Shown here: positions 1-4,805 of the stretch, piece by piece | Numbering within the stretch: position 1 is the first letter of the stretch | How the letters are laid out: each line of letters begins with the position of its first letter | Assembly (NCBI GenBank): GCA_018712665.1 | Contig: DVGP01000062.1 | Span: forward strand, 1-7,259 | Length of the DNA stretch: 7,259 nt | Reading direction: 5' to 3' | DNA from: Candidatus Pelethomonas intestinigallinarum | GTDB taxonomy: Bacteria > Bacillota > Clostridia > Oscillospirales > Oscillospiraceae | Translations under genes and position numbers: made by a program | The notes under the pieces: generated by a model | Databases searched by the model: none | What the model was told of the DNA's origin: nothing | What the model saw: the letters and a program-made list of their open reading frames with translations, nothing else

Positions 1-23
1 TAGGTGTTCGTGTAATGTCCATC

Positions 24-390
24 TGGTGGAGGTGAGGGGAGTCGAACCCCTGTCCGAAAACAATTCCACGGGATGTTCTCCGGGCGCAGGCGGTTATTCC
101 GGGCGGCGTTACCGCCCTGTTCCCCTCCCGGCGGGCAAGCCGCCACGCCGGCCGGTCAGGTAAGAGTCATCATGCATGGCACGGTCAACTCTTTCCGTGC
201 GCACGTTCACTGCGAAACGACGCCCTCCTTGAGCCGCAGTCCTCTCAAGTCGGACGGCTGCCAGCAATTAGGCAGCGATAGCTAAAGAATCGTTGTTCTT
301 TAATTTATAAAGGTTGCCCATTTTCAGGTGGCTGGGCGCCACCGCCCGCTGATCCCGCTTCCTCGTCCCCGTCGAAACCGGTACACCCCC
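24..390 (-). ncRNA. ssrA: transfer-messenger RNA (tmRNA)
   Basis: One-piece tmRNA of 367 nt. It acts with SmpB to free ribosomes stalled on broken mRNA and to add a degradation tag to the unfinished protein. The 3' end on the minus strand reads a T-arm GGGGTTCGACTCCCC, then the acceptor strand CACCTCC and ACCA, so CCA is encoded. The 5' end GGGGGTG pairs with CACCTCC over 7 positions with one G-U, which fixes the 5' end at 390. The characteristic GTACCGGTTTCGACGGGGA lies just inside the 5' end. A tag reading frame ending in GCC TAA lies in the middle. The gene is last in a minus-strand row after smpB, a cyclophilin gene and an SDR gene, but has its own promoter. No terminator is visible in the 23 nt left downstream of it. 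Confidence 0.97.
268..318 (-). other. tmRNA proteolysis-tag reading frame
   Basis: Inside tmRNA, the frame ending at TAA (268-270) reads GNLYKLKNNDSLAIAA when started at GGC (316-318), giving 16 encoded residues after the alanine carried by tmRNA. The ending LAIAA resembles the LAA / ALAA ends recognised by ClpXP-type proteases in other bacteria. The stop codon and 3' half of the frame are clear. The resume codon is inferred from the position downstream of the first pseudoknot region and from the glycine GGC resume codon known in Bacillus subtilis. A later resume codon would give a shorter tag. Confidence 0.7.
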
Positions 391-396
391 ATAGGT

Positions 397-421
397 GCGG
401 ACTGAGCATAGCACAGTCCGC
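397..421. repeat. palindrome over the ssrA -10 element
   Basis: An 8-bp perfect inverted repeat, GCGGACTG (397-404) and CAGTCCGC (414-421), is separated by 9 nt (agcatagca). Inside the loop, GC (406-407) can also pair with GC (411-412). The axis at 409 falls within the -10 hexamer of the ssrA promoter (405-410). No T-run follows on either strand, so it does not look like an intrinsic terminator. It may be an operator or a structure that melts easily at the promoter; the role is not known. Confidence 0.6.
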
Positions 422-433
422 GGAAGAAATCAA
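405..433 (-). promoter_or_regulatory. ssrA promoter (SigA type, extended -10)
   Basis: On the minus strand, TTGATT (428-433), a 17-nt spacer and TATGCT (405-410) form a vegetative promoter, with TG one base upstream of the -10 as an extended -10 motif. The expected start near 398 would leave a short 5' leader to be trimmed by RNase P before the mature end at 390. The promoter lies just after the SDR stop codon, so ssrA can be transcribed independently of the smpB operon. No terminator separates the two, so readthrough may add to it. Confidence 0.75.
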
Positions 434-458
434 TCAAATTTTTGTAAACAACAACGTT

Positions 459-1217
459 TCAGCACTTCGAAAATTTCACCATCATGGCCTGGGGCAGTAG
501 TTTCGCCAGCACCCGGTAAAGCTTGTAAAAGGCCCTCGGCGTGTATACAACCTTCCCCGCCCGGGACGCCGCCAGGGTCCCGGCCACAACCTTGTCCGGG
601 TCGCAGTAGGGCAGCGTCTCAAAGGTCCTGGAGTTGCCCTGGATGTGGCCGATCTTCAAAAACTCCGTGGCCATGGGCCCGGGGCAGACGGCGGTCACGG
701 CGATGCCCCGCCCCCGCAGCTCCGCCGACAGGCCCCGGGTAAAGGCGGACACGTATGCCTTGGTGCTGGAGTAGACCGTCATCCGGGGATTGGGGCAGAA
801 GGAGGCGATGGAGCTGACGTTGATGATTCGGCCCCCATTGGGCATGTGGGGCAGGACCATGTGTGTCACCGCGGTGAGGGCCGTGACGTTCAAGTCCGTC
901 ATCCTTACCTGGCGCTCCACGTCTCCATCCCCCAGGTTGCCCAGGTAGCCGCAGCCGGCGTTGTTGATGAGGAGGGACACCTCCGGTCTCTCCGCCGCCA
1001 GCTTCTCTCCCAGCTTTTTCAGGTCCTCCTTGTCGCAGAGGTCCAGGGAAAGAATCTCTGTCTCCAGCCCCTCCAGCTCCCCGGCCAGCTTCTCCAGCCG
1101 GTCCCGGCGGCGGGCGATGAGCCAGAGGCGGTCCACCCCCGGGAAATAGTCCCGAAGCTGCCGGGCAAAGGACATCCCCAGACCGGCGGAGGCGCCGGTG
1201 ACGATGGCTGTGCTCAT
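459..1217 (-). CDS. short-chain dehydrogenase/reductase (SDR), DltE/YqjQ-like
   Basis: Complete 252-residue classical SDR, a normal length for the family and cytosolic. The N-terminal Rossmann dinucleotide site is TGASAGLG (7-14). Basic residues R36-R38 at the end of the second strand suggest NADP(H) preference. NNAG lies at 85-88. The catalytic tetrad is visible as N110, S136, and Y149 with K153 (YSSTK), followed by the CPGP turn near 178-181. The enzyme should interconvert a hydroxyl and a keto group on a small molecule; the substrate cannot be read from sequence. The sequence looks like the COG0300-type 'DltE' SDRs, which often have no known substrate. Its ATG lies 1 nt after the cyclophilin stop codon, and its GGAG site lies inside the end of that gene, so the two are probably translationally coupled. 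No transmembrane segment or signal peptide is seen. Confidence 0.93.
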   Translation of the reverse strand: MSTAIVTGASAGLGMSFARQLRDYFPGVDRLWLIARRRDRLEKLAGELEGLETEILSLDLCDKEDLKKLGEKLAAERPEVSLLINNAGCGYLGNLGDGDVERQVRMTDLNVTALTAVTHMVLPHMPNGGRIINVSSIASFCPNPRMTVYSSTKAYVSAFTRGLSAELRGRGIAVTAVCPGPMATEFLKIGHIQGNSRTFETLPYCDPDKVVAGTLAASRAGKVVYTPRAFYKLYRVLAKLLPQAMMVKFSKC

Positions 1218-1218
1218 G

Positions 1219-1743
1219 TTACTTCTTCTCCGGCTCGGGGTACTCCTCCCCCTGGGTGTCCACCCGGATGGAGCGGATGACCTGGGGCTTGGTGGGCTTG
1301 TCGTTCATCATGTTCCGGGGCACCCGGGACACGGCCACGGCGGCCTCCACATTTTCGGTGATCTGCCCGAAGGCGGCGTACTGGCCGTCCAGATGGGGGG
1401 CGGCCTCCACCATGATGAAGAACTGGCTGCCGGCGCTGTCCGGGTGCATGGCCCGGGCCATGGACAGCACACCCAGGGTGTGCTTGATGTCGTTCTTCTC
1501 AAAGCCGTTGCCGGCGAACTCCCCCCGGATCTGGTAGCCGGGACCGCCGGTACCGGTGCCGCTGGGGCAGCCGCCCTGGATCATGAAGCCGGGGATGACC
1601 CGGTGGAAGGTCAGGCCGTCATAGAAGCCGCCGTTGGCCAGGGCGATGAAGTTGTTCACGGTGTTGGGGGCCTTCTCAGGGTACAGCTCCCCCCGCATGA
1701 CCTGACCATTTTCCAGCTCGATGGTGACGATGGGGTTGCTCAT
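1219..1743 (-). CDS. cyclophilin-type peptidyl-prolyl cis-trans isomerase
   Basis: Complete 174-residue single-domain cyclophilin that speeds cis-trans isomerisation of peptide bonds before proline. The active-site strand FHRVIPGFMIQGG covers residues 46-58 and includes the catalytic arginine R48 with F53 and Q56. GSQFFI (105-110) and HLDGQYAAFG (117-126) complete the pocket. The cyclosporin-contacting tryptophan of human CypA is histidine here (H117), as non-tryptophan residues are common in bacterial cyclophilins, so weak drug binding is likely. There is no signal peptide, so it is cytosolic. The charged C-terminal tail (EEYPEPEKK) is outside the fold. The ATG is preceded by AAGGAG at 9 nt. 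It lies 32 nt after smpB and 1 nt before the SDR gene, in one apparent operon. Confidence 0.95.
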   Translation of the reverse strand: MSNPIVTIELENGQVMRGELYPEKAPNTVNNFIALANGGFYDGLTFHRVIPGFMIQGGCPSGTGTGGPGYQIRGEFAGNGFEKNDIKHTLGVLSMARAMHPDSAGSQFFIMVEAAPHLDGQYAAFGQITENVEAAVAVSRVPRNMMNDKPTKPQVIRSIRVDTQGEEYPEPEKK

Positions 1744-1775
1744 GTTTCAAATCTCCTTGTCTGTGTTCTTAAAAA

Positions 1776-2243
1776 TCAGCGGTTGTAGCTCTTCATGACC
1801 CGGTCCATGTCCCGCTTGGCGTCCCGCTGGGCCATGGCGTCCCGCTTGTCATAGTTCTTCTTGCCCCGGCAGAGCCCCACCTCCACCTTCACCCTGGCGT
1901 TTTTGAAATAGACGCTCAGGGGTACCAGGGCCATGCCGTCCTGCTGGGCCCGGGCCTGGAGCTTGTTGATCTCCCGCTTGTGCATCAGCAGGCGGCGGGG
2001 GCGCACCGGGTCCTTGTTGAAGATGTTGCCGTGCTCATAGGGGCTGATGTGCATACCGTGGACGTAGATCTCGCCGTTCTTGGCGATGCAGTAGGCGTCC
2101 TTCAGGTTCAGTGTACCGGCCCGGATAGATTTCACCTCCGTGCCGAACAGCTCGATGCCCGCCTCGAACCGGTCCTCCACAAAGTAGTCGTGGTGGGCCT
2201 TCCGGTTCTGGGCGGCGATTTTGATCCCGCTCTTCTCCGCCAT
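1776..2243 (-). CDS. smpB: SsrA-binding protein SmpB
   Basis: Complete 155-residue SmpB, the tmRNA partner that binds its tRNA-like domain, carries it to stalled ribosomes and fills the empty mRNA channel. It shows the usual oligonucleotide-binding beta-barrel: NRKAHHDYFVEDRFEAGIEL near the N-terminus, then GTEVKSIRAGTLNLKDAY and HGMHISPYEHGN. The C-terminal part has the GKKNYDKRDA segment and ends in a basic tail (RDAKRDMDRVMKSYNR) that in this family becomes a helix in the ribosome. The reading frame stays open 68 codons further upstream, but the start at 2243 is right: it begins MAEKSG, has AGGAGG 7 nt ahead, gives the family length, and lies downstream of the promoter. Its partner ssrA is about 1.4 kb downstream on the same strand. 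Confidence 0.97.
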   Translation of the reverse strand: MAEKSGIKIAAQNRKAHHDYFVEDRFEAGIELFGTEVKSIRAGTLNLKDAYCIAKNGEIYVHGMHISPYEHGNIFNKDPVRPRRLLMHKREINKLQARAQQDGMALVPLSVYFKNARVKVEVGLCRGKKNYDKRDAMAQRDAKRDMDRVMKSYNR

Positions 2244-2290
2244 AGCCCCGCCTCCTCTCTTATCCTTCTTTGCTTGGGATAGCAGACAGC

Positions 2291-2319
2291 AGTATATCAC
2301 ATCTTTCCCACCCCTGCAA
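2291..2319 (-). promoter_or_regulatory. promoter of the smpB operon
   Basis: Minus-strand TTGCAG (2314-2319), a 17-nt spacer and TATACT (2291-2296), with TG at the extended -10 position. The start would fall near 2284, giving a leader of about 40 nt before the smpB ATG. It should drive smpB, the cyclophilin gene and the SDR gene, since no other promoter or terminator is apparent among them. Confidence 0.8.
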
Positions 2320-2476
2320 GCTTTCCGCCCCGCGCGAGCGCCGAAACTTATGCGGGATTCACCTTGAGGCTTCTGCAGCGGCCTTTTTCGATTCAAGCCG
2401 CTGTCCGCGATACGCCCGGCAGGCCCTCGTGCCGCGGAACGAGGCAAGGCGTCCCCAAACTCCTGAAAAATATTGT
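2320..2476. other. intergenic stretch between divergent smpB and ferredoxin promoters
   Basis: No gene is supported here. Two small inverted repeats are visible: CAGCGGC (2376-2382) with GCCGCTG (2397-2403), and CCTCGT (2425-2430) with ACGAGG (2439-2444). Neither is followed by a T-run, so neither looks like a terminator. They could be regulator sites for the divergent promoters on either side, or chance in GC-rich DNA. Confidence 0.4.
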
Positions 2477-2505
2477 TTGCTTTTTAACAGAGTATCTGGT
2501 AGGAT
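2477..2505 (+). promoter_or_regulatory. promoter of the ferredoxin gene
   Basis: TTGCTT (2477-2482), a 17-nt spacer and TAGGAT (2500-2505), with TG one base before the -10 (extended -10). The flanking DNA is locally AT-rich (aaaaatattgtttgcttttt), unlike its surroundings. Expected start near 2512, about 30 nt before the GTG start codon. Confidence 0.65.
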
Positions 2506-2543
2506 AGCGGTGGGACAATTCATAGATCAGGAGGCTTCCTACC

Positions 2544-2933
2544 GTGAAAAAATTAGTTGTCAGCAAGGAGAACCCCTGCAAGGCATGTCTGAGCTGCGTC
2601 CGGGCCTGCTCCGAGGCGTTCTACAAGACCTTTGACCCGGATCTCAGCTGCATCCGCATCACCGCCAAGGCCGACGGCGAGCCCAAGGTGATGAGCTGCA
2701 TCATGTGCGGCAAGTGCGCCAGAACCTGCCCTGAGGGGGCCATCAGCCAGAACGCAAAGGGCGTGTACATGATCGACAAGAAGAAGTGCGTGGGCTGCGG
2801 CAAGTGCGTGGAGGCCTGCCCCATGCACGTAATGGTCATGGCCCCCGGCGCCGACAAGCCCAGCAAGTGCATCGCCTGCGGCATCTGCGCCAAGGCCTGC
2901 CCCATGGGCATCCTCTCCGTGGAGGAGAAGTAA
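2544..2933 (+). CDS. poly-[4Fe-4S] ferredoxin-like electron carrier
   Basis: Complete 129-residue protein starting at GTG, with AGGAGG 9 nt ahead. It carries four CxxCxxCxxxC motifs: C12/C15/C18/C22, C52/C55/C58/C62, C82/C85/C88/C92 and C109/C112/C115/C119. The last three are followed by proline, as in typical [4Fe-4S] ferredoxins; the first is followed by serine. Sixteen ligands would hold up to four cubane clusters, and C36 is one cysteine more. The layout resembles the electron-transfer subunits of the HydN/CooF/DMSO-reductase-beta group, which pass electrons between a redox enzyme and a partner, but it is shorter than most of these. There is no signal peptide, so it should be cytosolic. 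No enzyme gene adjoins it: smpB is divergent and the next gene is an exporter behind a terminator. The redox partner is therefore not known. The cluster-binding role is nearly certain. Confidence 0.92.
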   Translation: MKKLVVSKENPCKACLSCVRACSEAFYKTFDPDLSCIRITAKADGEPKVMSCIMCGKCARTCPEGAISQNAKGVYMIDKKKCVGCGKCVEACPMHVMVMAPGADKPSKCIACGICAKACPMGILSVEEK

Positions 2934-2947
2934 GCGTACATCATCGC

Positions 2948-2978
2948 ATCAGGCGGGCGGCCCATTCGCCCGCCTGAT
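2948..2978 (+). terminator. intrinsic terminator after the ferredoxin gene
   Basis: A 12-bp perfect stem, ATCAGGCGGGCG (2948-2959) and CGCCCGCCTGAT (2967-2978), with a 7-nt loop. The tail ctcttatcg is only moderately T-rich, so termination may be partial. It starts 14 nt after the ferredoxin stop codon and ends 25 nt before the next ATG. Confidence 0.75.
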
Positions 2979-3003
2979 CTCTTATCGACCACAGGAGGCG
3001 CCT

Positions 3004-3582
3004 ATGTTTCCTACCGCGGACTTTCTCCTCTACTGCCTGGTGTCCTTCGCCACCCCCGGCCCCAACACCCTGATGGCTCTGGAGCAGGGGCGGCGGAAGG
3101 GCTTTCGCCGGGGGATCTGGCTGAACCTGGGGATGCTGTGCGGGCTGAGCGCCGTCATGCTGCTGTGCCTGGCCTTCTCCAAGGTCCTTTACGACGCCCT
3201 CCCCCTCTTTCAGCCGCTGATGCGCCTGGTGGGCGCCGCCTACATGCTCTATCAGGCATGGAAGTGCCTGAACCGCAAGGACACGGAGGGGCGGGACCCG
3301 GGGAAAGGAGATTTTCTCACCGGGCTCCTCATGCAGTTTATCAACCCCAAGGTGATCCTGCTGGGGATCTCCATCATCTCCAACTACCTGCTTCCCCACT
3401 TCACCGCCCCTCCCGCTCTGGCGGCCATGGCGCTGTCCCTGGCCTTTCAGGCCTTCGCCTACGGGCTGGTGTGGTTGGCCTGCGGTGCGGCCCTCAGCCG
3501 CTTCCTCTCCCGCCACCAGCGCCCCGCCAACGCCGTCATGGCCCTGCTGCTGGTCTACTGCGCGTGGAAGATTTTGCATTAA
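3004..3582 (+). CDS. LysE/RhtB family amino-acid exporter
   Basis: Complete 192-residue inner-membrane protein of the LysE superfamily, which exports amino acids or related small molecules using the proton gradient. It has the family signature ATPGPNT near the N-terminus (16-22) within the first hydrophobic helix, followed by the basic GRRKGFRRG loop (29-37). Hydrophobic segments follow at about 40-60, 68-87, 105-125, 135-162 and 176-192. LLMQFINPKV (108-117) is the conserved NPK segment of the second half. Length is slightly below the usual 200-210. AGGAGG lies 5 nt before the ATG. There is no promoter in the 25 nt after the preceding terminator, so it may depend on readthrough from the ferredoxin promoter. 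The substrate cannot be told from sequence, and no divergent regulator gene of the usual LysR type is beside it. Confidence 0.9.
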   Translation: MFPTADFLLYCLVSFATPGPNTLMALEQGRRKGFRRGIWLNLGMLCGLSAVMLLCLAFSKVLYDALPLFQPLMRLVGAAYMLYQAWKCLNRKDTEGRDPGKGDFLTGLLMQFINPKVILLGISIISNYLLPHFTAPPALAAMALSLAFQAFAYGLVWLACGAALSRFLSRHQRPANAVMALLLVYCAWKILH

Positions 3583-3600
3583 AAGTCAAGAATAGAATAG

Positions 3601-3636
3601 TGGGAGAGGCACGCCTCTTTGGGCGTGCCTCTCCCA
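3601..3636. terminator. bidirectional terminator between convergent genes
   Basis: A 15-bp perfect stem: TGGGAGAGGCACGCC (3601-3615) and GGCGTGCCTCTCCCA (3622-3636), with a 6-nt loop. On the plus strand it is followed by aatttcttttcttcc. On the minus strand it is followed by the AT-rich ctattctattcttgac. It lies between the LysE-type gene (plus) and the hydrolase gene (minus), ending 20 nt from the hydrolase stop codon, and should end both transcripts. Confidence 0.9.
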
Positions 3637-3656
3637 AATTTCTTTTCTTCCAGAAC

Positions 3657-4469
3657 TTACAGATAGAATCTGTGGTTGCCGATGGTGGAGTGGTAGGTCC
3701 GGTTCTGGACGATCCACGTTCCCTGGGACAGGCTGGGATTGAAGAAATACAGGCTCTTTCCCACCGTGTTGGAACCCTCCAGGGCCATCTGGGCGGCCTT
3801 CACGCTCTGGGCCGTGGGCTCCCAGTAGATGGCCCCGTTGGCCACGGGGGTGAACTGGACGCCGTGCTTCGTGTCGAAGATCACGTCCTTGACGGTGCTG
3901 GGAAAGTCGCTGTGGGCCACCCGATTGAGGACCACGTTGCCCACGGCGATCTGTCCCGCCAGGGGTTCCCCCTGGCTCTCGGCGCTGATGATGCGGCTGA
4001 GCCAGTAGAGGTCCTCCTGACTGTAGCCCCCGCTCTCGCCGGTGGTCACCTTCACCGGGGCGCTCCAGCTGGTGAAGGTCACCTTCGCCCCCAGCAGCTC
4101 GGCCACCGCCCGCAGGGGGACGTATGTACGACCGTTTCGAATCAGATTGGGGGCGCTGATGGTGTGGCGCTGACCATCAACGGCGACATACCGCTGTCCT
4201 ACGGGAACAGCCAGGGTGAAGCGGTCCGTCTCGCTGGTGGCAGTGCGGGAGACCCGGTCCCAGGTGGTATCCCAGCCCCCCATAGCATCCAGCAGGGCCA
4301 CCATGGGGGCGTAGGTGACGCCGTCCACAGCGAAGGCGGCGGGGGACAGTGTCTCGCCGTCCACAGTAATCTCCACTGCCCGCTCATAAGCCTGGGCGGT
4401 CTGCCCCAGACCCAGGGACAGGGCCACGGCCAGGAGACAAATCATCCATTTGCATTTTTTTACAATAAT
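3657..4469 (-). CDS. secreted cell wall hydrolase with stalk domain and SleB-type catalytic domain
   Basis: A 270-residue exported protein, numbered here from an ATT start at 4467-4469. Residues 1-27 form a signal peptide: basic stretch KKCKW, hydrophobic core ICLLAVALSLGLG, cleavage after AQA27. Residues about 32-143 resemble the copper-amine-oxidase-N-like 'stalk' domain of clostridial surface proteins (VDGVTYAPM, then NGRTYVPLRAVAELLGAKV). Residues 147-270 are a SleB/CwlJ-type Hydrolase_2 domain with ISAESQGEPLAGQIAVGNVVLNRV; E164 is the likely catalytic glutamate, and FDTKHGVQF and the YFFNPS region follow. These enzymes cut glycan strands of peptidoglycan, in spore cortex or vegetative wall; which one applies here is unclear. 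Start: the first in-frame ATG (4443-4445) gives 262 residues but drops the basic part of the signal peptide and has no ribosome site. AGGAG lies 8 nt before the ATT. The frame is open to 4682, but that region holds the promoter. Confidence 0.9.
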   Translation of the reverse strand: MIVKKCKWMICLLAVALSLGLGQTAQAYERAVEITVDGETLSPAAFAVDGVTYAPMVALLDAMGGWDTTWDRVSRTATSETDRFTLAVPVGQRYVAVDGQRHTISAPNLIRNGRTYVPLRAVAELLGAKVTFTSWSAPVKVTTGESGGYSQEDLYWLSRIISAESQGEPLAGQIAVGNVVLNRVAHSDFPSTVKDVIFDTKHGVQFTPVANGAIYWEPTAQSVKAAQMALEGSNTVGKSLYFFNPSLSQGTWIVQNRTYHSTIGNHRFYL

Positions 4470-4611
4470 ATCATTCGCTCCTATCTTGAGAATTTGGAGG
4501 GGCCGGGGCGGCTGACAAAGTCGGTTCTGTCCGGCGCACATTCTTTCCATGGGGCGGAGCGCCGCCGGGCCGCGAATGGGATTTTGGCCGCAGCCCCGGC
4601 CTGCCCCTCCG
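4470..4611 (-). promoter_or_regulatory. long GC-rich structured leader of the hydrolase gene
   Basis: About 140 nt lie between the expected transcription start and the hydrolase start. Both ends can pair: minus-strand GGAGGGG (4604-4610) with CCCCTCC (4496-4502), then, after a 4-nt bulge, CCGGGGC (4593-4599) with GCCCCGG (4503-4509). Inside, GGCGG and CCGCC (4553-4557, 4562-4566) form a small hairpin. AGGAG (4478-4482) lies outside the closing stem. A 4-codon frame ATG ATA TTA TTG TAA (4460-4474) begins 3 nt after AGGAG in another frame. No known riboswitch class is recognised. Confidence 0.45.
4501..4522 (+). repeat. imperfect direct repeat, copy 1
   Basis: Reads GGCCGGGG then CGGCTGACAAAGTC. 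Copy 2 (4663-4686) reads GGCCGGGG, an extra AG, then CGGCTGGCAAAGTC: one substitution and one 2-nt insertion. Copy 1 lies in the hydrolase leader and overlaps its predicted closing stem. The GGCCGGGG core also occurs inverted at 4594-4601. Confidence 0.6.
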
Positions 4612-4617
4612 TCGGAC

Positions 4618-4646
4618 AGTATAGCGGACACACCCCCCCGGTGCAA
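4618..4646 (-). promoter_or_regulatory. promoter of the cell wall hydrolase gene
   Basis: Minus-strand TTGCAC (4641-4646), a 17-nt spacer containing a G7 run, and TATACT (4618-4623). It is close to the smpB promoter in both hexamers, pointing to the vegetative sigma factor instead of a sporulation sigma. Expected start near 4611. It is back-to-back with the MBOAT promoter, with 47 nt between the two -35 elements. Confidence 0.7.
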
Positions 4647-4662
4647 GGCGTAAATGCTGGCA

Positions 4663-4686
4663 GGCCGGGGAGCGGCTGGCAAAGTC
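4663..4686 (+). repeat. imperfect direct repeat, copy 2
   Basis: Second copy of the 22-24-bp repeat, 162 bp from copy 1 (4501-4522). It falls between the -35 of the hydrolase promoter (ends 4646) and the -35 of the MBOAT promoter (starts 4694), where a regulator could act on both. GCCG and CGGC within it form a short dyad. Confidence 0.6.
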
Positions 4687-4693
4687 CCCTATC

Positions 4694-4722
4694 TTGACAA
4701 GCATGAGAAAAACTGCTACAAT
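4694..4722 (+). promoter_or_regulatory. strong promoter of the MBOAT-DHHW operon
   Basis: Consensus -35 TTGACA (4694-4699), a 17-nt spacer and TACAAT (4717-4722), with TG one base before the -10. This is the closest match to the vegetative consensus in the window. Start expected near 4729, giving a leader of about 77 nt before the ATG at 4806. Confidence 0.88.
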
Positions 4723-4805
4723 TTTGTTCGGTTTACAAGCGTCATCTGCCCGGTGATGATCCCGACACATCCCAATATGCCATATGCCGCGGGAGGGTCC
4801 CTGCC

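Noticed and set aside
73..285. 70-codon plus-strand frame at the left end
   Set aside because: It lies entirely within tmRNA on the opposite strand.
2425..2444. Inverted repeat CCTCGT / ACGAGG as a terminator
   Set aside because: Only 6 bp, no T-run on either side, and no gene ends here.
2244..2447. 68-codon upstream extension of SmpB
   Set aside because: The extension crosses the smpB promoter (2291-2319), has no family similarity, and the AGGAGG site supports the start at 2243.
4470..4682. Upstream extension of the hydrolase to an ATG at 4682
   Set aside because: It covers the hydrolase's own promoter and has no ribosome site. It would also bury the signal peptide about 70 residues into the protein.
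3138..4697. 519-codon open frame on the plus strand
   Set aside because: It runs across the LysE-type gene in another frame, the bidirectional terminator and the antisense of the hydrolase. The translation is low-complexity, rich in G, P, H and A, with no recognisable motif. Typical of antisense frames in GC-rich DNA.
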